A stretch of DNA of 64,000 nucleotides from Aneurinibacillus sp. REN35. GTDB lineage: Bacteria > Bacillota > Bacilli > Aneurinibacillales > Aneurinibacillaceae. Positions within the stretch are counted from its first letter, which is position 1; the number at the start of each line of letters is the position of its first letter. Below are positions 8,295 through 17,651 of this stretch, one piece after another. The stretch is from contig NZ_JBFTXJ020000001.1 of NCBI RefSeq assembly GCF_041379945.2, positions 597,467 through 661,466 on the forward strand. Reading direction: 5' to 3'. The translations under genes and the position numbers were made by a program. The notes beneath the pieces were generated by a model. The model saw nothing but the letters and a program-made list of their open reading frames with translations. It made no database searches and was not told where the DNA came from.

Positions 8295-9431
8295 GTGAAA
8301 AAATTACAGCGGATGTCGCTTTTGATTATGATATCCATCACGATATGCACGGTAGCGTTGTATGCTGCTTCGGCTTCGATTATGAAGACATCAAAACCAG
8401 TACTTTCGCAAAACATAGAGGTGGCGGCACCAAAGAAGCAAACTGCTGTACAGCCGAATGTAGCAGCGGCATCACCCATAACGCTAAAAAAATCGTCGGC
8501 TGATATTACCGTAAGTGCTGTGGGAGATGTCACAATCGGTACCGATGAGAGCTTTGCTTATGCGGGAAGCTTTCCGCAGGAAGTGGAGAAAAACGGCTAT
8601 GCCTATTTTGGTAAGCATATCAAAACGATCTTTACACAAGATGACCTTACGATTGCGAATTTGGAGACGACGCTGACGACGGCGAAAGCGAAAGCAGCTA
8701 AAAAATTCCGTTTTAAAGGTGCGCCGGAATATGCGCGTATCCTTACTCTATCGGGAATTGATACAGTCAATCTAGCGAACAATCATACGCATGATTATCT
8801 GCAGAGAGGATATGAGGATACACGGCGAACGCTTAAGCAATATGGCATTGGTTATTTTGGTTATACGACGATGTATGTGAAGGAAATAAAAGGGGTATCC
8901 GTTGGGATGCTTGGGTATGAAGGATGGGAGAATACGGTGAAGCTGCGGCGCACCATTGCCACAGATATTGAGAAGCTGCGTCAAAAGGGTGCGCACATCG
9001 TCATTGTTAGTTTTCACTGGGGAGTGGAGCGAAGCAATCATCCGAATGCGGCACAGAGAGGGTTGGGCAGGCATGCGATTCAGGCGGGAGCTGATCTTGT
9101 ATTGGGGCATCATCCGCACGTCATACAGGGGATTGAACAATATAACGGCAAATATATTGTATATAGTCTAGGTAACTTTATGTTTGGGGGAAATCGCAAT
9201 CCTTCGGATAAAGATACGTTTATCTTCCAGCAAACCTTTCATGTACGGGAAGGAAAGCTTGCCGATATAAGAGAGATTCGGCTGATCCCGGCGTCCATTT
9301 CTTCGGTAAAGGAGCGGAACAACTATCAGCCGCTGCCGCTTTCCGGTGCGGAAGGGAAGCGAGTGCTCGCCCGCTTGAAGAAATATACGAACCATGTAGG
9401 CGCCTTTGATTGGCGTGCTGTACGGGAGTAG
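8295..9431 (+). CDS. CapA/PgsA-family metallophosphatase-like protein, membrane-anchored
   Basis: Extracytoplasmic protein of the poly-gamma-glutamate synthesis CapA family (PGA_cap, calcineurin-like fold). N-terminal helix about 8-28 is a signal anchor, followed by a linker rich in Ala, Lys and Pro. The catalytic core starts at VSAVGDVTIG and includes NLETTL, NLANNHTHDY, VSFHWGVE and GHHPHVIQG, the usual metal-binding positions. Start is GTG behind GGGGGA. There are no capB/capC genes nearby, so a role in polyglutamate is not implied; isolated CapA homologues are common in Bacillales. Confidence 0.85.
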   Translation: MKKLQRMSLLIMISITICTVALYAASASIMKTSKPVLSQNIEVAAPKKQTAVQPNVAAASPITLKKSSADITVSAVGDVTIGTDESFAYAGSFPQEVEKNGYAYFGKHIKTIFTQDDLTIANLETTLTTAKAKAAKKFRFKGAPEYARILTLSGIDTVNLANNHTHDYLQRGYEDTRRTLKQYGIGYFGYTTMYVKEIKGVSVGMLGYEGWENTVKLRRTIATDIEKLRQKGAHIVIVSFHWGVERSNHPNAAQRGLGRHAIQAGADLVLGHHPHVIQGIEQYNGKYIVYSLGNFMFGGNRNPSDKDTFIFQQTFHVREGKLADIREIRLIPASISSVKERNNYQPLPLSGAEGKRVLARLKKYTNHVGAFDWRAVRE

Positions 9432-9452
9432 TGAAATATACGCTTTTTCGTT

Positions 9453-9490
9453 AATGCGCAGCGGCATTTTAGATGCTTCTGCGCATTTTG
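9453..9490 (+). terminator. Terminator after the CapA-like gene
   Basis: ATGCGCAG (9454-9461) pairs with CTGCGCAT (9479-9486), with TTTG after it. Confidence 0.7.
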
Positions 9491-9645
9491 TATTGTAAAG
9501 GTTATGAATACAGTAATAATGACTCCTTATTGTAATCGACGCAATGCTAATTTGCATTGTGTTTACACAGTTTTCCAGTGAATACCTTGGCATGGAGATT
9601 GCTAAGTAAAAAGTCTGACAAAAAGATAAACAAGGGAGTTTGATT

Positions 9646-11616
9646 ATGAGGAAATGGTTGCATCTATCCATTAAAAAACGTTTGAACCTTGCTTTTTTGA
9701 TTCTGCTTCTCATTCCGAGCTTGGCAATCGGTATGTTTTCATATAATACCGCCCGGCAAAAAGTACAGGATCAGGTGCTTGGACAGACACAGGGGAACAT
9801 AGAACTGCTAAATCAACTGGTCACAAGGTTGGTAGAGCCTCATCTGGAAAACGTTTCCCTTCTCGCAGAAAATATACATGCAGGGATGTATCAAGGGCGA
9901 CAAAGTCCGCAGATAATGGCGATCGTCCATCAATTTCAACGCCTTCACCCGGAAGTAGAGGCTGCCTATGTTGGCACGGAAGCTGGCTTTCTTATTATGG
10001 ACGGTTCAGAGAAACTTCCGGCTGATTATGATACGAGGAAACGCTCATGGTATCAGCAGGGGAGAAGCGGAGGAGATAAGCCTGTAATTACTGATCCGTA
10101 TGTAGACATGACCACAGGTAAAATTGTTGTCAGCCTGCTTAAGAAGACAAAGGATGGCTCCGGTGTTGTCGGGATTGATTTAAGCCTAGGGAAACTTGGC
10201 GAGATTACAGGTTCCGTCAAAATTGGTAAACAGGGCTATGCGTTCATTGTAGACCGGCAGAAAAAGGTGCTTGTTCATCCGTACGTAAAGCATGGTGCTG
10301 ATGCACCAAAAGACATTGTACAGCACTTATTCAGTACATCGGCCGGAAGGTATGATATGGGAAGCGGCGAACAGCTTACAAAGAACTTTTTTATTACAAA
10401 TGAAACAACGGGCTGGAAAATCGGCGGAACGATCGGCATGGAAGAGGTGGATACAGAAGCCCGTCCGATTTTTCTAACAACAATGATTGTGATTGCTGTC
10501 GCGCTGTTCCTGGGCGGAATTATGGTATATTTTGTGATCCGTTCCATTACCCGTCCTCTGCGCCTGCTGGATCATGCGTCTGAGGTTATTAGCAGCGGTA
10601 ACTTGACAGAGCGTGTATCTCTTGCGTCTACTGATGAGCTTGGTCACTTAGGTAAGCGTTTTAATCAGATGGGAGAATCTCTACAGCATGTATTACACGA
10701 TGTAAGAGAAAAGGCTGAGCTTCTTGCCGCATCTTCTGAAGAACTCATGCAGGGGGCGCAGGAAACGAGTCATGCTGTTGGGCATGTATCGACTACGATA
10801 CAGGAAATTGCGGCAGGATCTGAACAGCAGGTGCAAAGTGTAGAAGATACCTCGGCTACAGTTACTCGCATGTCAGAATCCATGCAGCAAATCGCACAGC
10901 ATGCGCAGCAGACATCCGCAACCGTAGCGGAGGCATCGACAACTGCCTCGCATGGGAACGAGGCGATCCAACTGGCGATTCAGCAGATGCAGCTGATCCA
11001 TGAAAAAATCAGCGGATTGTCTGATACGATTAAAAATCTAGATGGACGCTCGCGAGAGATTGAGAATTTCGTAGACATTATCACAGGCATTGCCAGTCAG
11101 ACGAATCTATTGTCGTTAAATGCCGCAATTGAAGCGGCTCGGGCAGGAGAGCAGGGCCGGGGATTTGCCGTCGTTGCAGATGAGGTGCGTCAGCTAGCTG
11201 ACCAATCCTCCCAATCTGCGCGTCACATTACTGCACTTATTCAGACGGTGCAGCAGGAAACAAGAATGGCGGTTGCTTCTATGGAGGATGGAGTGCAGGA
11301 AGTGAAAAAAGGGATGGATGCGGTACATGCAGCCGGGCAATCATTCCAGACCATTCATGAATCGATTGACCATGCAGCCGAACAGGTATATGAGGTCTCC
11401 GCTTCCGTTCAGACGATAACTGCCGGCGCAGAAGTCATTACAGCCTCGATCCATACAATTTCAGAGATTGCGGAAACATCTGCAGCCAGCATGCAGGGAG
11501 TCTCCGCTACAACGGAGGAACAACTTGCTTCGATGGAAGAAATATCGACTTCGGCTGAAGCACTTGCCCGGATGGCCGAGGAACTTGAAGGCATGCTAAA
11601 ACGATTTACATTATAG
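9646..11616 (+). CDS. Methyl-accepting chemotaxis protein with dCache sensor
   Basis: Transmembrane chemoreceptor that signals through CheA/CheW. Order of parts: helix 1 (about 14-34), extracellular dCache-type domain (about 40-280, with [11 protein letters not shown] and [11 protein letters not shown] motifs typical of Cache domains), helix 2 (about 283-304), HAMP, then a long helical signalling domain with the hairpin tip [23 protein letters not shown] 9646 has AAGGGAG 7 bases upstream and is preferred over the in-frame TTG at 9640. The ligand is unknown; Cache domains often bind amino or organic acids, and a dicarboxylate/amino-acid symporter is convergent to it. A 6-bp inverted repeat CAATGC/GCATTG lies at 9542-9559. 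Confidence 0.93.
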   Translation: MRKWLHLSIKKRLNLAFLILLLIPSLAIGMFSYNTARQKVQDQVLGQTQGNIELLNQLVTRLVEPHLENVSLLAENIHAGMYQGRQSPQIMAIVHQFQRLHPEVEAAYVGTEAGFLIMDGSEKLPADYDTRKRSWYQQGRSGGDKPVITDPYVDMTTGKIVVSLLKKTKDGSGVVGIDLSLGKLGEITGSVKIGKQGYAFIVDRQKKVLVHPYVKHGADAPKDIVQHLFSTSAGRYDMGSGEQLTKNFFITNETTGWKIGGTIGMEEVDTEARPIFLTTMIVIAVALFLGGIMVYFVIRSITRPLRLLDHASEVISSGNLTERVSLASTDELGHLGKRFNQMGESLQHVLHDVREKAELLAASSEELMQGAQETSHAVGHVSTTIQEIAAGSEQQVQSVEDTSATVTRMSESMQQIAQHAQQTSATVAEASTTASHGNEAIQLAIQQMQLIHEKISGLSDTIKNLDGRSREIENFVDIITGIASQTNLLSLNAAIEAARAGEQGRGFAVVADEVRQLADQSSQSARHITALIQTVQQETRMAVASMEDGVQEVKKGMDAVHAAGQSFQTIHESIDHAAEQVYEVSASVQTITAGAEVITASIHTISEIAETSAASMQGVSATTEEQLASMEEISTSAEALARMAEELEGMLKRFTL

Positions 11617-11623
11617 TAGAGCA

Positions 11624-11674
11624 CAAAAAAACGGCATTCCTTGCAATGATTCGCATAGGAAATGCCGTTTTTTC
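11624..11674. terminator. Bidirectional terminator between the chemoreceptor and the symporter
   Basis: AAACGGCATTCCT and AGGAAATGCCGTTT form a long stem with one bulge, A-run on the left, T-run on the right. Confidence 0.85.
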
Positions 11675-11685
11675 TTTGTTTGCTT

Positions 11686-12924
11686 TTATACGGAAAGCTT
11701 CTCTGTCTGCTTGGCGATCCACTGCCGTCCCTCTGTCATGCGTGCAACGAGCATGCTGCATACATTATCTCCTGTTGCATTCAGCATGGTTGCGGGCGGG
11801 TCAATAATCGTACTGATCGCTGCGATAATGGGCAGTGCTTCTGGTGGAAAGCCGTACAGGGAGATAATGAGCATCTCGCCGATCATGCCCCCGCTTGGGA
11901 TTGCTCCCATAACCGTGCCGCAGAGAATCGCTACCAGTACGGCGCTTGCCAGTGTGCCGAACCCGGAGAAGTCCATCTCGAACACACCGAACAGGAAGGC
12001 GATCTTCAAAATACCACCAAGCACCGAGCCATCCTTATGAATGGCTGCCCCAAGAGGCACCACCGTCTCGCGTATGTCGGCAGGCACGCCCATCGCCCGG
12101 GTTGCTTCCAAATTGGCCGGGATAGAGGCAGCGCTACTGCAGGTTGCAAGAGAAGTCGCTGTCGGTGATAGCATATTGCGCCAGAATATAGAGACACCGC
12201 GTCGCTTGCCTGCCATATATGCATATAGCGTAAAGGCCGCTGCAAAATAAATAAAGGCTGCCGGATAATAAATGGCTGCGGCACGGAAATAATCACCGAG
12301 CAGGGTGGGACCGAATTCTCCGATCAACGACGCGAAATAAGCGCCAAGTCCAATAGGTGCATAGAGCATAATAAGCGAGACAAGCTTCATCATTACCTCT
12401 GCACCGGAAGCAAGAAAAGCGGCGAACGGCTTGGCCTTTTCACCTGTAAAGGAAGCTGCGAGGCCAACGAGAACGGAAAAGAAAATCAGTGCGAGCATAT
12501 TTTGGCGGGAGAGCAGTTCTCCGAAGTCGGGAACAGACAGCATCTGAACCACCTGATCACCGAGTGAGACGTGCTCGATTGCCTGATCCGGCTTGATGAG
12601 CGGGATTGTAACACCTTGTGCAGGCGGAATAACCTTTACAATAACAATCATGACAACGGCAGCAATAGCGCCTGTAAATAGAAATGTCATAAGCATCGAT
12701 GACATAATTTTGCTAAGACGCTTCACCCCATTCATCGCCGCAATGGATGAAGCAATCGTAAAGAATACGAGCGGAACGACCACCGTAAACATCAGATTCA
12801 AAAAAATATCACCGAGCGGCTTTAGTACGACGGCATCCTTCCCAAGCACATATCCGATTATACCTCCGATAAGAATCGAAGCAAGCAGAATGAGCGGAAA
12901 GCGATATGCTTTTAGCACATGCAT
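11686..12924 (-). CDS. Dicarboxylate/amino acid:cation symporter (DAACS family)
   Basis: Secondary transporter of the GltP/GltT/DctA family, importing glutamate, aspartate, serine or C4-dicarboxylates with H+ or Na+. The serine-rich re-entrant loop TATSLATCSSAASIPANLEA and the NATGDNVCSMLVARM helix are the family signatures. 412 residues. ATG 12924 has AAGGAGG 8 bases upstream; a longer in-frame reading to 13020 would cover the leader hairpin and promoter and is rejected. A promoter and a leader terminator lie upstream. The substrate cannot be told from sequence. Confidence 0.92.
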   Translation of the reverse strand: MHVLKAYRFPLILLASILIGGIIGYVLGKDAVVLKPLGDIFLNLMFTVVVPLVFFTIASSIAAMNGVKRLSKIMSSMLMTFLFTGAIAAVVMIVIVKVIPPAQGVTIPLIKPDQAIEHVSLGDQVVQMLSVPDFGELLSRQNMLALIFFSVLVGLAASFTGEKAKPFAAFLASGAEVMMKLVSLIMLYAPIGLGAYFASLIGEFGPTLLGDYFRAAAIYYPAAFIYFAAAFTLYAYMAGKRRGVSIFWRNMLSPTATSLATCSSAASIPANLEATRAMGVPADIRETVVPLGAAIHKDGSVLGGILKIAFLFGVFEMDFSGFGTLASAVLVAILCGTVMGAIPSGGMIGEMLIISLYGFPPEALPIIAAISTIIDPPATMLNATGDNVCSMLVARMTEGRQWIAKQTEKLSV

Positions 12925-12967
12925 AAGTAGATCCTCCTTATAGGGTATGTCCGTATAAACAGACACG

Positions 12968-12992
12968 AAAAAATGCCGTCCTATCAGACGGC
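12968..12992 (-). terminator. Intrinsic terminator in the symporter leader (attenuator candidate)
   Basis: On the minus strand GCCGTC-TGATAG-GACGGC followed by ATTTTTT, located between the promoter (-10 at 13034-13029) and the ribosome binding site. It would end transcription about 50 bases after initiation unless it is bypassed. Confidence 0.65.
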
Positions 12993-13028
12993 AGGTCTTC
13001 CTGGAAAGATTTATGTACAAACAAAAAT

Positions 13029-13057
13029 ATTATAGTCAATGCAGAGAAAATAGGCAA
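13029..13057 (-). promoter_or_regulatory. Sigma-A promoter of the symporter gene
   Basis: Minus strand TTGCCT (13057-13052), 17 bases, TATAAT (13034-13029). Confidence 0.8.
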
Positions 13058-13151
13058 TACCACAAAGACGATAGAGTAGAAGGGAGCTGCCCGCTCTTTT
13101 ACTAGCGGCTTGGCATAAGATAGAGAGAAACGAAGTATTTATTTTAGTAGA

Positions 13152-13940
13152 GTGGGTGAGGAGATGAGAAAGAGACACGCAGGACAGCTAAAGATGGGAA
13201 AATGGGAGTTGTGGAACTTTTTTGCTGAAGAAGAAATGATCCGTCCCTATTTGCCATTAACCGCGATTTTCTCTATGCAGACACTACGTTCGTATCTTAC
13301 GATGTATGCGCTGGTATTTGTGAAGCCGGATAGGGGGCGCGGCGGGCGTGGAGTCGTGAAGATATGGCGGGGGAAGAACGGCGAGTATGCTTTCGTTCGA
13401 GAGAGGGGCAGTATAACGCGCTGTAAAACGATAGAGACGCTATACCGAAGACTTACGCAGGGAATCCATCCAGGTGCGCGTTATATCATTCAGCAGGGCA
13501 TACGCCTGCCTACATTAAGAGGCAGGCCCTTCGATATTCGTCTAACGATGATGCGGGTGAATGGCTGTTGGAAATACGTCGGTGCACTAGCAAGAGTGGC
13601 GGGACCTGACAGTGCGATTACGAATATTGCCCGCGGCAGGGGTAATGTCGCTGAAGTACGGCAGACGCTTAAGAAATCGCTTGGGATACGTGATCATGCG
13701 CTTGTCGCGTTAGAAGACGAGATGAAAGAGTTAGGACATAAAGTATGCGAAAGATACGATGAGCTTCATACGTATTGGCAGGTCGGGCTTGATCTAGCGG
13801 TCGATATACATCAGAAAATATGGATAATCGAAGAGAATACAGTAGTTGATCAATCTTTATTTGCCCGGTTAAAAGATCAATCCATGTACCGTGATATGCA
13901 GCGTATTACAAGAGCGCGAACGCTGAATGAAGGACGGTGA
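13152..13940 (+). CDS. YheC/YheD-family ATP-grasp protein (spore-coat associated)
   Basis: The family is found in spore formers, with members in B. subtilis spore coats; the domain resembles ATP-grasp ligases. Visible are YALVFVKPDRGRGGRGVVKI (about 52-71, nucleotide-binding loop), the QQGIRLPTLRGRPFDIRL segment, and the C-terminal IWIIEENTVVDQSLF metal-binding region. The start is uncertain: GTG 13152, ATG 13164 and ATG 13194 are all in frame, and GAGGAG touches the second. At 13114-13122 upstream, CATAAGATA fits a sigma-K -10 element, but no matching -35 is present. The substrate is unknown. Confidence 0.85.
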   Translation: MGEEMRKRHAGQLKMGKWELWNFFAEEEMIRPYLPLTAIFSMQTLRSYLTMYALVFVKPDRGRGGRGVVKIWRGKNGEYAFVRERGSITRCKTIETLYRRLTQGIHPGARYIIQQGIRLPTLRGRPFDIRLTMMRVNGCWKYVGALARVAGPDSAITNIARGRGNVAEVRQTLKKSLGIRDHALVALEDEMKELGHKVCERYDELHTYWQVGLDLAVDIHQKIWIIEENTVVDQSLFARLKDQSMYRDMQRITRARTLNEGR

Positions 13941-13952
13941 TAGAAGTGCAAG

Positions 13953-13981
13953 AGCCTTCCGATGAACCGGAAGGCTTACTT
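13953..13981. terminator. Hairpin between convergent YheC/D-like and UDG-like genes
   Basis: AGCCTTCCG (13953-13961) and CGGAAGGCT (13968-13976); the T-tract is poor on both strands and the stem touches the UDG stop codon. Confidence 0.5.
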
Positions 13982-14611
13982 GTGTAGAATCGTACGAAGT
14001 GTGGCAAGGTCTTCATAAATCTCAGACCGAAGCTTGTGATTGTAGAAGATAGAGGCAGGATGATAGGTTGGAAACACATCATAGGAGCGATTGGTATACG
14101 AATATGTCGTTGTCTCCATATCGTCAAGCATAAGAATCGGTGAATGGAGCAGTGTGCCATGAACAGCGGAGATCTTATCGTGTTTTCCAAGTAGCCGCTG
14201 CAGAGCAATGTTTCCCATCGTTACAATCAATTTCGGTTGAATGGTCTTGATTTGATAATCGAGCAGCGGAGCATGGGCGAGAATCTCCTTTTGATTGGGT
14301 GTGCGGTTAGCCTTGCGGCGAATAATGCTTCCATCCTTCGCTGTTTTTACTTCGAACTTATACGGGCGGCTGCGAACGGCGCTTGTAATGAAGATCTCAT
14401 CCCGACGCACGTCAAGATAAGCAAGGAATTCATCAAGCACAGCACCGGCACGGCCTGTAAAAGGCTTGCCATTCTCGATCTCGGTTGCCCCTGGTGCTTC
14501 GCCTATCAGCATAAAAAGTGGATCGTCTGGTCCCATTCCCCATACGAAACCCTCGCAGGCGTATGGCTCTATTCTTTTCATACATTGTTCAATCAACCAT
14601 TCACGATGCAT
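13976..14611 (-). CDS. Uracil-DNA glycosylase superfamily protein, family 4-like without Fe-S ligands
   Basis: Probably removes uracil or another damaged base from DNA. Motif A is GEAPGATE (about 38-45), followed by GKPFTGRAG, and the C-terminal FPTYHPASI carries the family His. In family 4 enzymes four cysteines hold a 4Fe-4S cluster; here the N-terminal CxxC is replaced by two widely spaced Cys, the usual KCRP is RSRP (ITSAVRSRP), and the next Cys is His (EILAHAPLL). The cluster is therefore probably absent. A 20-residue insert (KFEVKTAKDGSIIRRKANR) is also unusual. Start ATG has AGGAGG upstream. Confidence 0.8.
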   Translation of the reverse strand: MHREWLIEQCMKRIEPYACEGFVWGMGPDDPLFMLIGEAPGATEIENGKPFTGRAGAVLDEFLAYLDVRRDEIFITSAVRSRPYKFEVKTAKDGSIIRRKANRTPNQKEILAHAPLLDYQIKTIQPKLIVTMGNIALQRLLGKHDKISAVHGTLLHSPILMLDDMETTTYSYTNRSYDVFPTYHPASIFYNHKLRSEIYEDLATLRTILHK

Positions 14612-14693
14612 AAGCCCCTCCTTTTTCTATCAGGCATACATAGGTATCATACCCAAAATATGCACGTATATTATGGAGTAAAATGACATAACG

Positions 14694-14722
14694 TTTACTT
14701 TTTTCCTTTCCTTTGCTATAAT
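14694..14722 (+). promoter_or_regulatory. Sigma-A promoter of the 43-residue small gene
   Basis: TTTACT (14694-14699), 17 bases, TATAAT (14717-14722); the start codon lies 58 bases further on. Confidence 0.75.
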
Positions 14723-14780
14723 AAAAATAATTATTTGATAATATAAAATTTTCTGTTTTGTATGAAGGGAGACGTTTACC

Positions 14781-14912
14781 GTGAGTGAAACGTACAGACA
14801 CATTGTCATCAAGAAAGAAGGCAAGGTCGTCGAGTCGTACATTCAGAGGGTAGAGAGTACACATAAAGACAGAGAAGAAGAGCGGAAGAAGCAGGCGGAG
14901 ACACATAAATAA
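14781..14912 (+). CDS. Small highly charged protein, 43 residues, unknown
   Basis: Reads from GTG 14781 to TAA 14912 behind AAGGGAG with 9-base spacing, after a near-consensus promoter and before a terminator, so it looks like a real single-gene unit. The peptide begins MSETYRHIVIKKEGKVVES, predicted as beta strands, then a Lys/Glu/Arg-rich helix ending AETHK. It has no signal peptide, membrane segment or cysteine. I do not recognise a family. It precedes the glycolate operon but is separated from it by a terminator. Confidence 0.6.
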   Translation: MSETYRHIVIKKEGKVVESYIQRVESTHKDREEERKKQAETHK

Positions 14913-14938
14913 TTTGCATGGCAGCATGCACATACAGA

Positions 14939-14977
14939 AAGGCCGTTGGCATCCCACCGACAGCCTTTTGTTGTTGT
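14939..14977 (+). terminator. Terminator between the small gene and glcE
   Basis: GGCCGTTGG (14941-14949) pairs with CCGACAGCC (14957-14965) with one mismatch, followed by TTTTGTTGTTG. Confidence 0.6.
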
Positions 14978-15012
14978 ATGCCTCTTAGATGATCCAAAAA
15001 AGGGGGAGCGAA

Positions 15013-16314
15013 ATGGTAGATAAAGGACTCATCCTTGAAGAGTGTTTGATCGAAACACCACACACTGCTCATCCGCTTGGGAATAGCGGCCGTTATACGG
15101 TGTTTCCTCATAGTGAAGATGAGATCATCCAGATTCTTCAGCATGCCAAGCGACAGGGGATGACGGTCATTCCAATAGGAGGTGGGACAAAGCGCGGCTG
15201 GGGTGGCGTGGAGGAGACAGCGGATATCATGCTTTCTCTTGCGAACTACACGGGAATTGTTGATTACTCTTCCGGGGATATGGTTGTTACCGCGCGAGCC
15301 GGTACCAAGCTGGCGGTGCTGCAGGAGCATGCAGCTAAATACGGACAGAAGCTCCCGCTTGATCCGGCATGGCCAGCGTATGCTACGATGGGTGGGATTG
15401 TGGCAGCAGCAGACAGCGGACCGAAGCGGCTGCGCTACGGTTCAGCCCGGGACCATGTGATTGCAATGCGGGTCATCTATCCGGAGGGCACCGTGATGCG
15501 CACCGGAGCAAAGGTTGTTAAGAATGTAGCCGGATACGATATGAATAAGCTTTTTATCGGCTCGATGGGAACATTAGGTGTGATCAGCGAAGTGTCATGT
15601 AAACTGCGTCCGTTTCCGAAAGCAGAGAGTTTACTTTTGCTCTCCTTTTCCGAAGAGAAATGGCAGGAGATGAAGGAGTTGCTCCGTCTTTTGCTAGATT
15701 CGATGCTAGAGCCGGTCGCCCTTGAACTGCTTACGCCAGCGCTCACCCAACGTTTAGGAAGAGAGCCTTCCTATATGTTGGCGCTTGCCTTTGAAGATGT
15801 GCCGAGTGCTGTACATTATCAGGAAAGGTGGGTGTGTGATCGGCTCTCGCAAGCAGGCGATGTAGATATCCTGCGTGATGAAGCGGCACAAGCATGGTGG
15901 GAAGCATTCGCTTGTCTCTCCCCGCACGGAGCGGAAGATGTAGGATCTGAGGTGCGGATCGCAGTGAAAATCGCAAGCAAAAACACAGTGATTCCTGAGA
16001 TGATAAAGGCGTGTCATATCATGGGACAGCAGATGAATGTTCGCCTTGAAGCGCATGGAGGATTGGGTCATGGCTTATCACAGGTATATCTTGAAGGAAG
16101 AGAAGAGGATATGCTTGCCTGTGTGCTAGAAATTCGCCGCCTAACTCATAAGATGGGCGGTCACGCGATTGTTCGCCATGCTCCGCTTTCTTTTCGCCGC
16201 CGTCTGGATGTATGGGGGGATGCGCCTGCATATATGCCGCTGCTTGAAGGGATTAAGCGTACGATAGACCCGGACCGTATGATAAATCCAGGCCGATTTA
16301 TAGGAGGAATTTAA
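15013..16314 (+). CDS. glcE: Glycolate oxidase subunit GlcE-like FAD-binding protein
   Basis: Part of the membrane-associated glycolate dehydrogenase that oxidises glycolate to glyoxylate. The N-terminal half is a PCMH-type FAD domain with VIPIGGGTKRGWGG, LDPAWPAYATMGGIVAA and a GAKVVKNVAGYDMNKLFIGSMGTLG region split over residues about 155-180; the C-terminal cap ends RMINPGRFIGG. It is shorter than GlcD, as expected for GlcE. ATG 15013 is chosen for its AGGGGGAG; the reading could extend to 14989 without a site. glcF starts 2 bases after the stop, so glcEFD form one operon. Confidence 0.87.
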   Translation: MVDKGLILEECLIETPHTAHPLGNSGRYTVFPHSEDEIIQILQHAKRQGMTVIPIGGGTKRGWGGVEETADIMLSLANYTGIVDYSSGDMVVTARAGTKLAVLQEHAAKYGQKLPLDPAWPAYATMGGIVAAADSGPKRLRYGSARDHVIAMRVIYPEGTVMRTGAKVVKNVAGYDMNKLFIGSMGTLGVISEVSCKLRPFPKAESLLLLSFSEEKWQEMKELLRLLLDSMLEPVALELLTPALTQRLGREPSYMLALAFEDVPSAVHYQERWVCDRLSQAGDVDILRDEAAQAWWEAFACLSPHGAEDVGSEVRIAVKIASKNTVIPEMIKACHIMGQQMNVRLEAHGGLGHGLSQVYLEGREEDMLACVLEIRRLTHKMGGHAIVRHAPLSFRRRLDVWGDAPAYMPLLEGIKRTIDPDRMINPGRFIGGI

Positions 16315-16316
16315 AT

Positions 16317-17651
16317 ATGAAAGCGCATACGGGAGAAATGGAATCATCTGCTGTGGCTGCGTGGGGAGCGGATAAATTCTCCGCTTGTGTACACTGTGGT
16401 ATGTGTTTAGAGTCGTGTCCGACATACGATGAATTAGGGCATGAGCAGCAATCGCCACGCGGTCGGGTACATCTGATGAAAGCGGTAGCACAGGGGAAGA
16501 TGCCGATTACGGAGGCTTTTGCTGATCCGGTTTTTACTTGCCTGGACTGTCGGGCATGTGAGACAGCCTGTCCATCCGGTGTACAGGTCGGGGCCTTAAT
16601 CGAAGAAGCGCGCGGCCTAATTCGTGAAGCGATTCCGCTAACGGGATGGAAGAAGACGGTTAGCCGTACGTTTCTGCGCCGTTTATTCCCGCATCCGACA
16701 CGTCTTCGTGCACTCGGTCGTACCCTTGGCGTATATCAGCGCAGCGGTCTACAGAAGTTCGTACGTAAAACGGGCTTAATCAATATTGCACCACCGCATT
16801 TGCGCAGTATGGAAGCGATTATGCCGACAATCACCGAATCCGTACGCACCAAGTATCCGGAAGGGATGAAGGTAGAAGCGGAGGCGAAGATGCAGGTGGC
16901 CTTGTTTACCGGGTGCGTAATGGATATGATGTTCAGCGACATCCATGAAGCGACGATGCGGGTGCTTACACGCAATGGTTACGAAGTAGTGCTGCCGCAA
17001 GCGCAGCGATGCTGCGGTGCGCTGCACGTGCATGCCGGAGACCGTGAAGAAGGGAAGCGGCTTGCGCGGCAGAATATCGATGCCTTCTTGGCTTCCGATG
17101 CGAAGAAAGTGATCGTAAATGCGGCAGGCTGCGGTTGTGCGCTCAAAGAATATCCCGAGCTTCTGCAAGATGATCCGCTCTATCATAAGCGGGCCGAGAT
17201 TTTTGCAGAAAGGGTGGAAGATGTAACCAAATTCCTGTATGACTACGGATATGAGGCACCAACAGGAAAGGTGGATACGCGGGTTACATATCATGATGCA
17301 TGCCACCTTGCGCATGGACAAGGCATTCGGGCAGAACCTCGCGCGCTTCTTGCCTGTATTCCAGGCGTTCAGCTAGTACCGCTGCCTGCTGCGGACCGCT
17401 GCTGCGGCAGTGCGGGTATATATAATCTCACGCACCCTAAGATGGCGGATCGTATTCTTGAACGCAAGATGGAGAATATCCCTGAGGATGCGGAGTTGAT
17501 CTCTATGGGCAATCCGGGATGCATGCTGCAGATTGCAATGGGAGTTGCCAAGAATGGCCGCAAGCAGCGGGTGGTACATACGGTACAACTGTTGGACTGG
17601 TCGTATCAACGAGCGGAAGCGTCATGGGTCGTACAGGGGGATAGCGTATGA
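16317..17651 (+). CDS. glcF: Glycolate oxidase iron-sulfur subunit GlcF
   Basis: Electron-transfer subunit linking the flavin subunits to the quinone pool. Two 4Fe-4S motifs are visible: C24, C27, C30, C34 and C75, C78, C81, C85, each followed by Pro. Two CCG (Cys-Cys-Gly) domains follow, with RCCGALH and DRCCGSAGIYN, as in heterodisulfide-reductase-like proteins. 444 residues, normal for GlcF. It is tightly coupled to its neighbours: 2 bases after glcE and a 4-base ATGA overlap with glcD. Confidence 0.93.
   Translation: MKAHTGEMESSAVAAWGADKFSACVHCGMCLESCPTYDELGHEQQSPRGRVHLMKAVAQGKMPITEAFADPVFTCLDCRACETACPSGVQVGALIEEARGLIREAIPLTGWKKTVSRTFLRRLFPHPTRLRALGRTLGVYQRSGLQKFVRKTGLINIAPPHLRSMEAIMPTITESVRTKYPEGMKVEAEAKMQVALFTGCVMDMMFSDIHEATMRVLTRNGYEVVLPQAQRCCGALHVHAGDREEGKRLARQNIDAFLASDAKKVIVNAAGCGCALKEYPELLQDDPLYHKRAEIFAERVEDVTKFLYDYGYEAPTGKVDTRVTYHDACHLAHGQGIRAEPRALLACIPGVQLVPLPAADRCCGSAGIYNLTHPKMADRILERKMENIPEDAELISMGNPGCMLQIAMGVAKNGRKQRVVHTVQLLDWSYQRAEASWVVQGDSV

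Noticed and set aside
9601..9645. Sigma-D promoter for the chemoreceptor
   Set aside because: A TAAA and a GATAA occur, but spacing is 12-13 bases and they overlap the ribosome binding site.
9168..9713. 181-codon minus-strand frame across the CapA/chemoreceptor gap
   Set aside because: Overlaps both real genes and their terminator; no ribosome binding site.
16776..17321. 181-codon antisense frame in glcF
   Set aside because: Shadow of the Cys-rich GlcF sequence; Cys and His richness comes from the coding strand.
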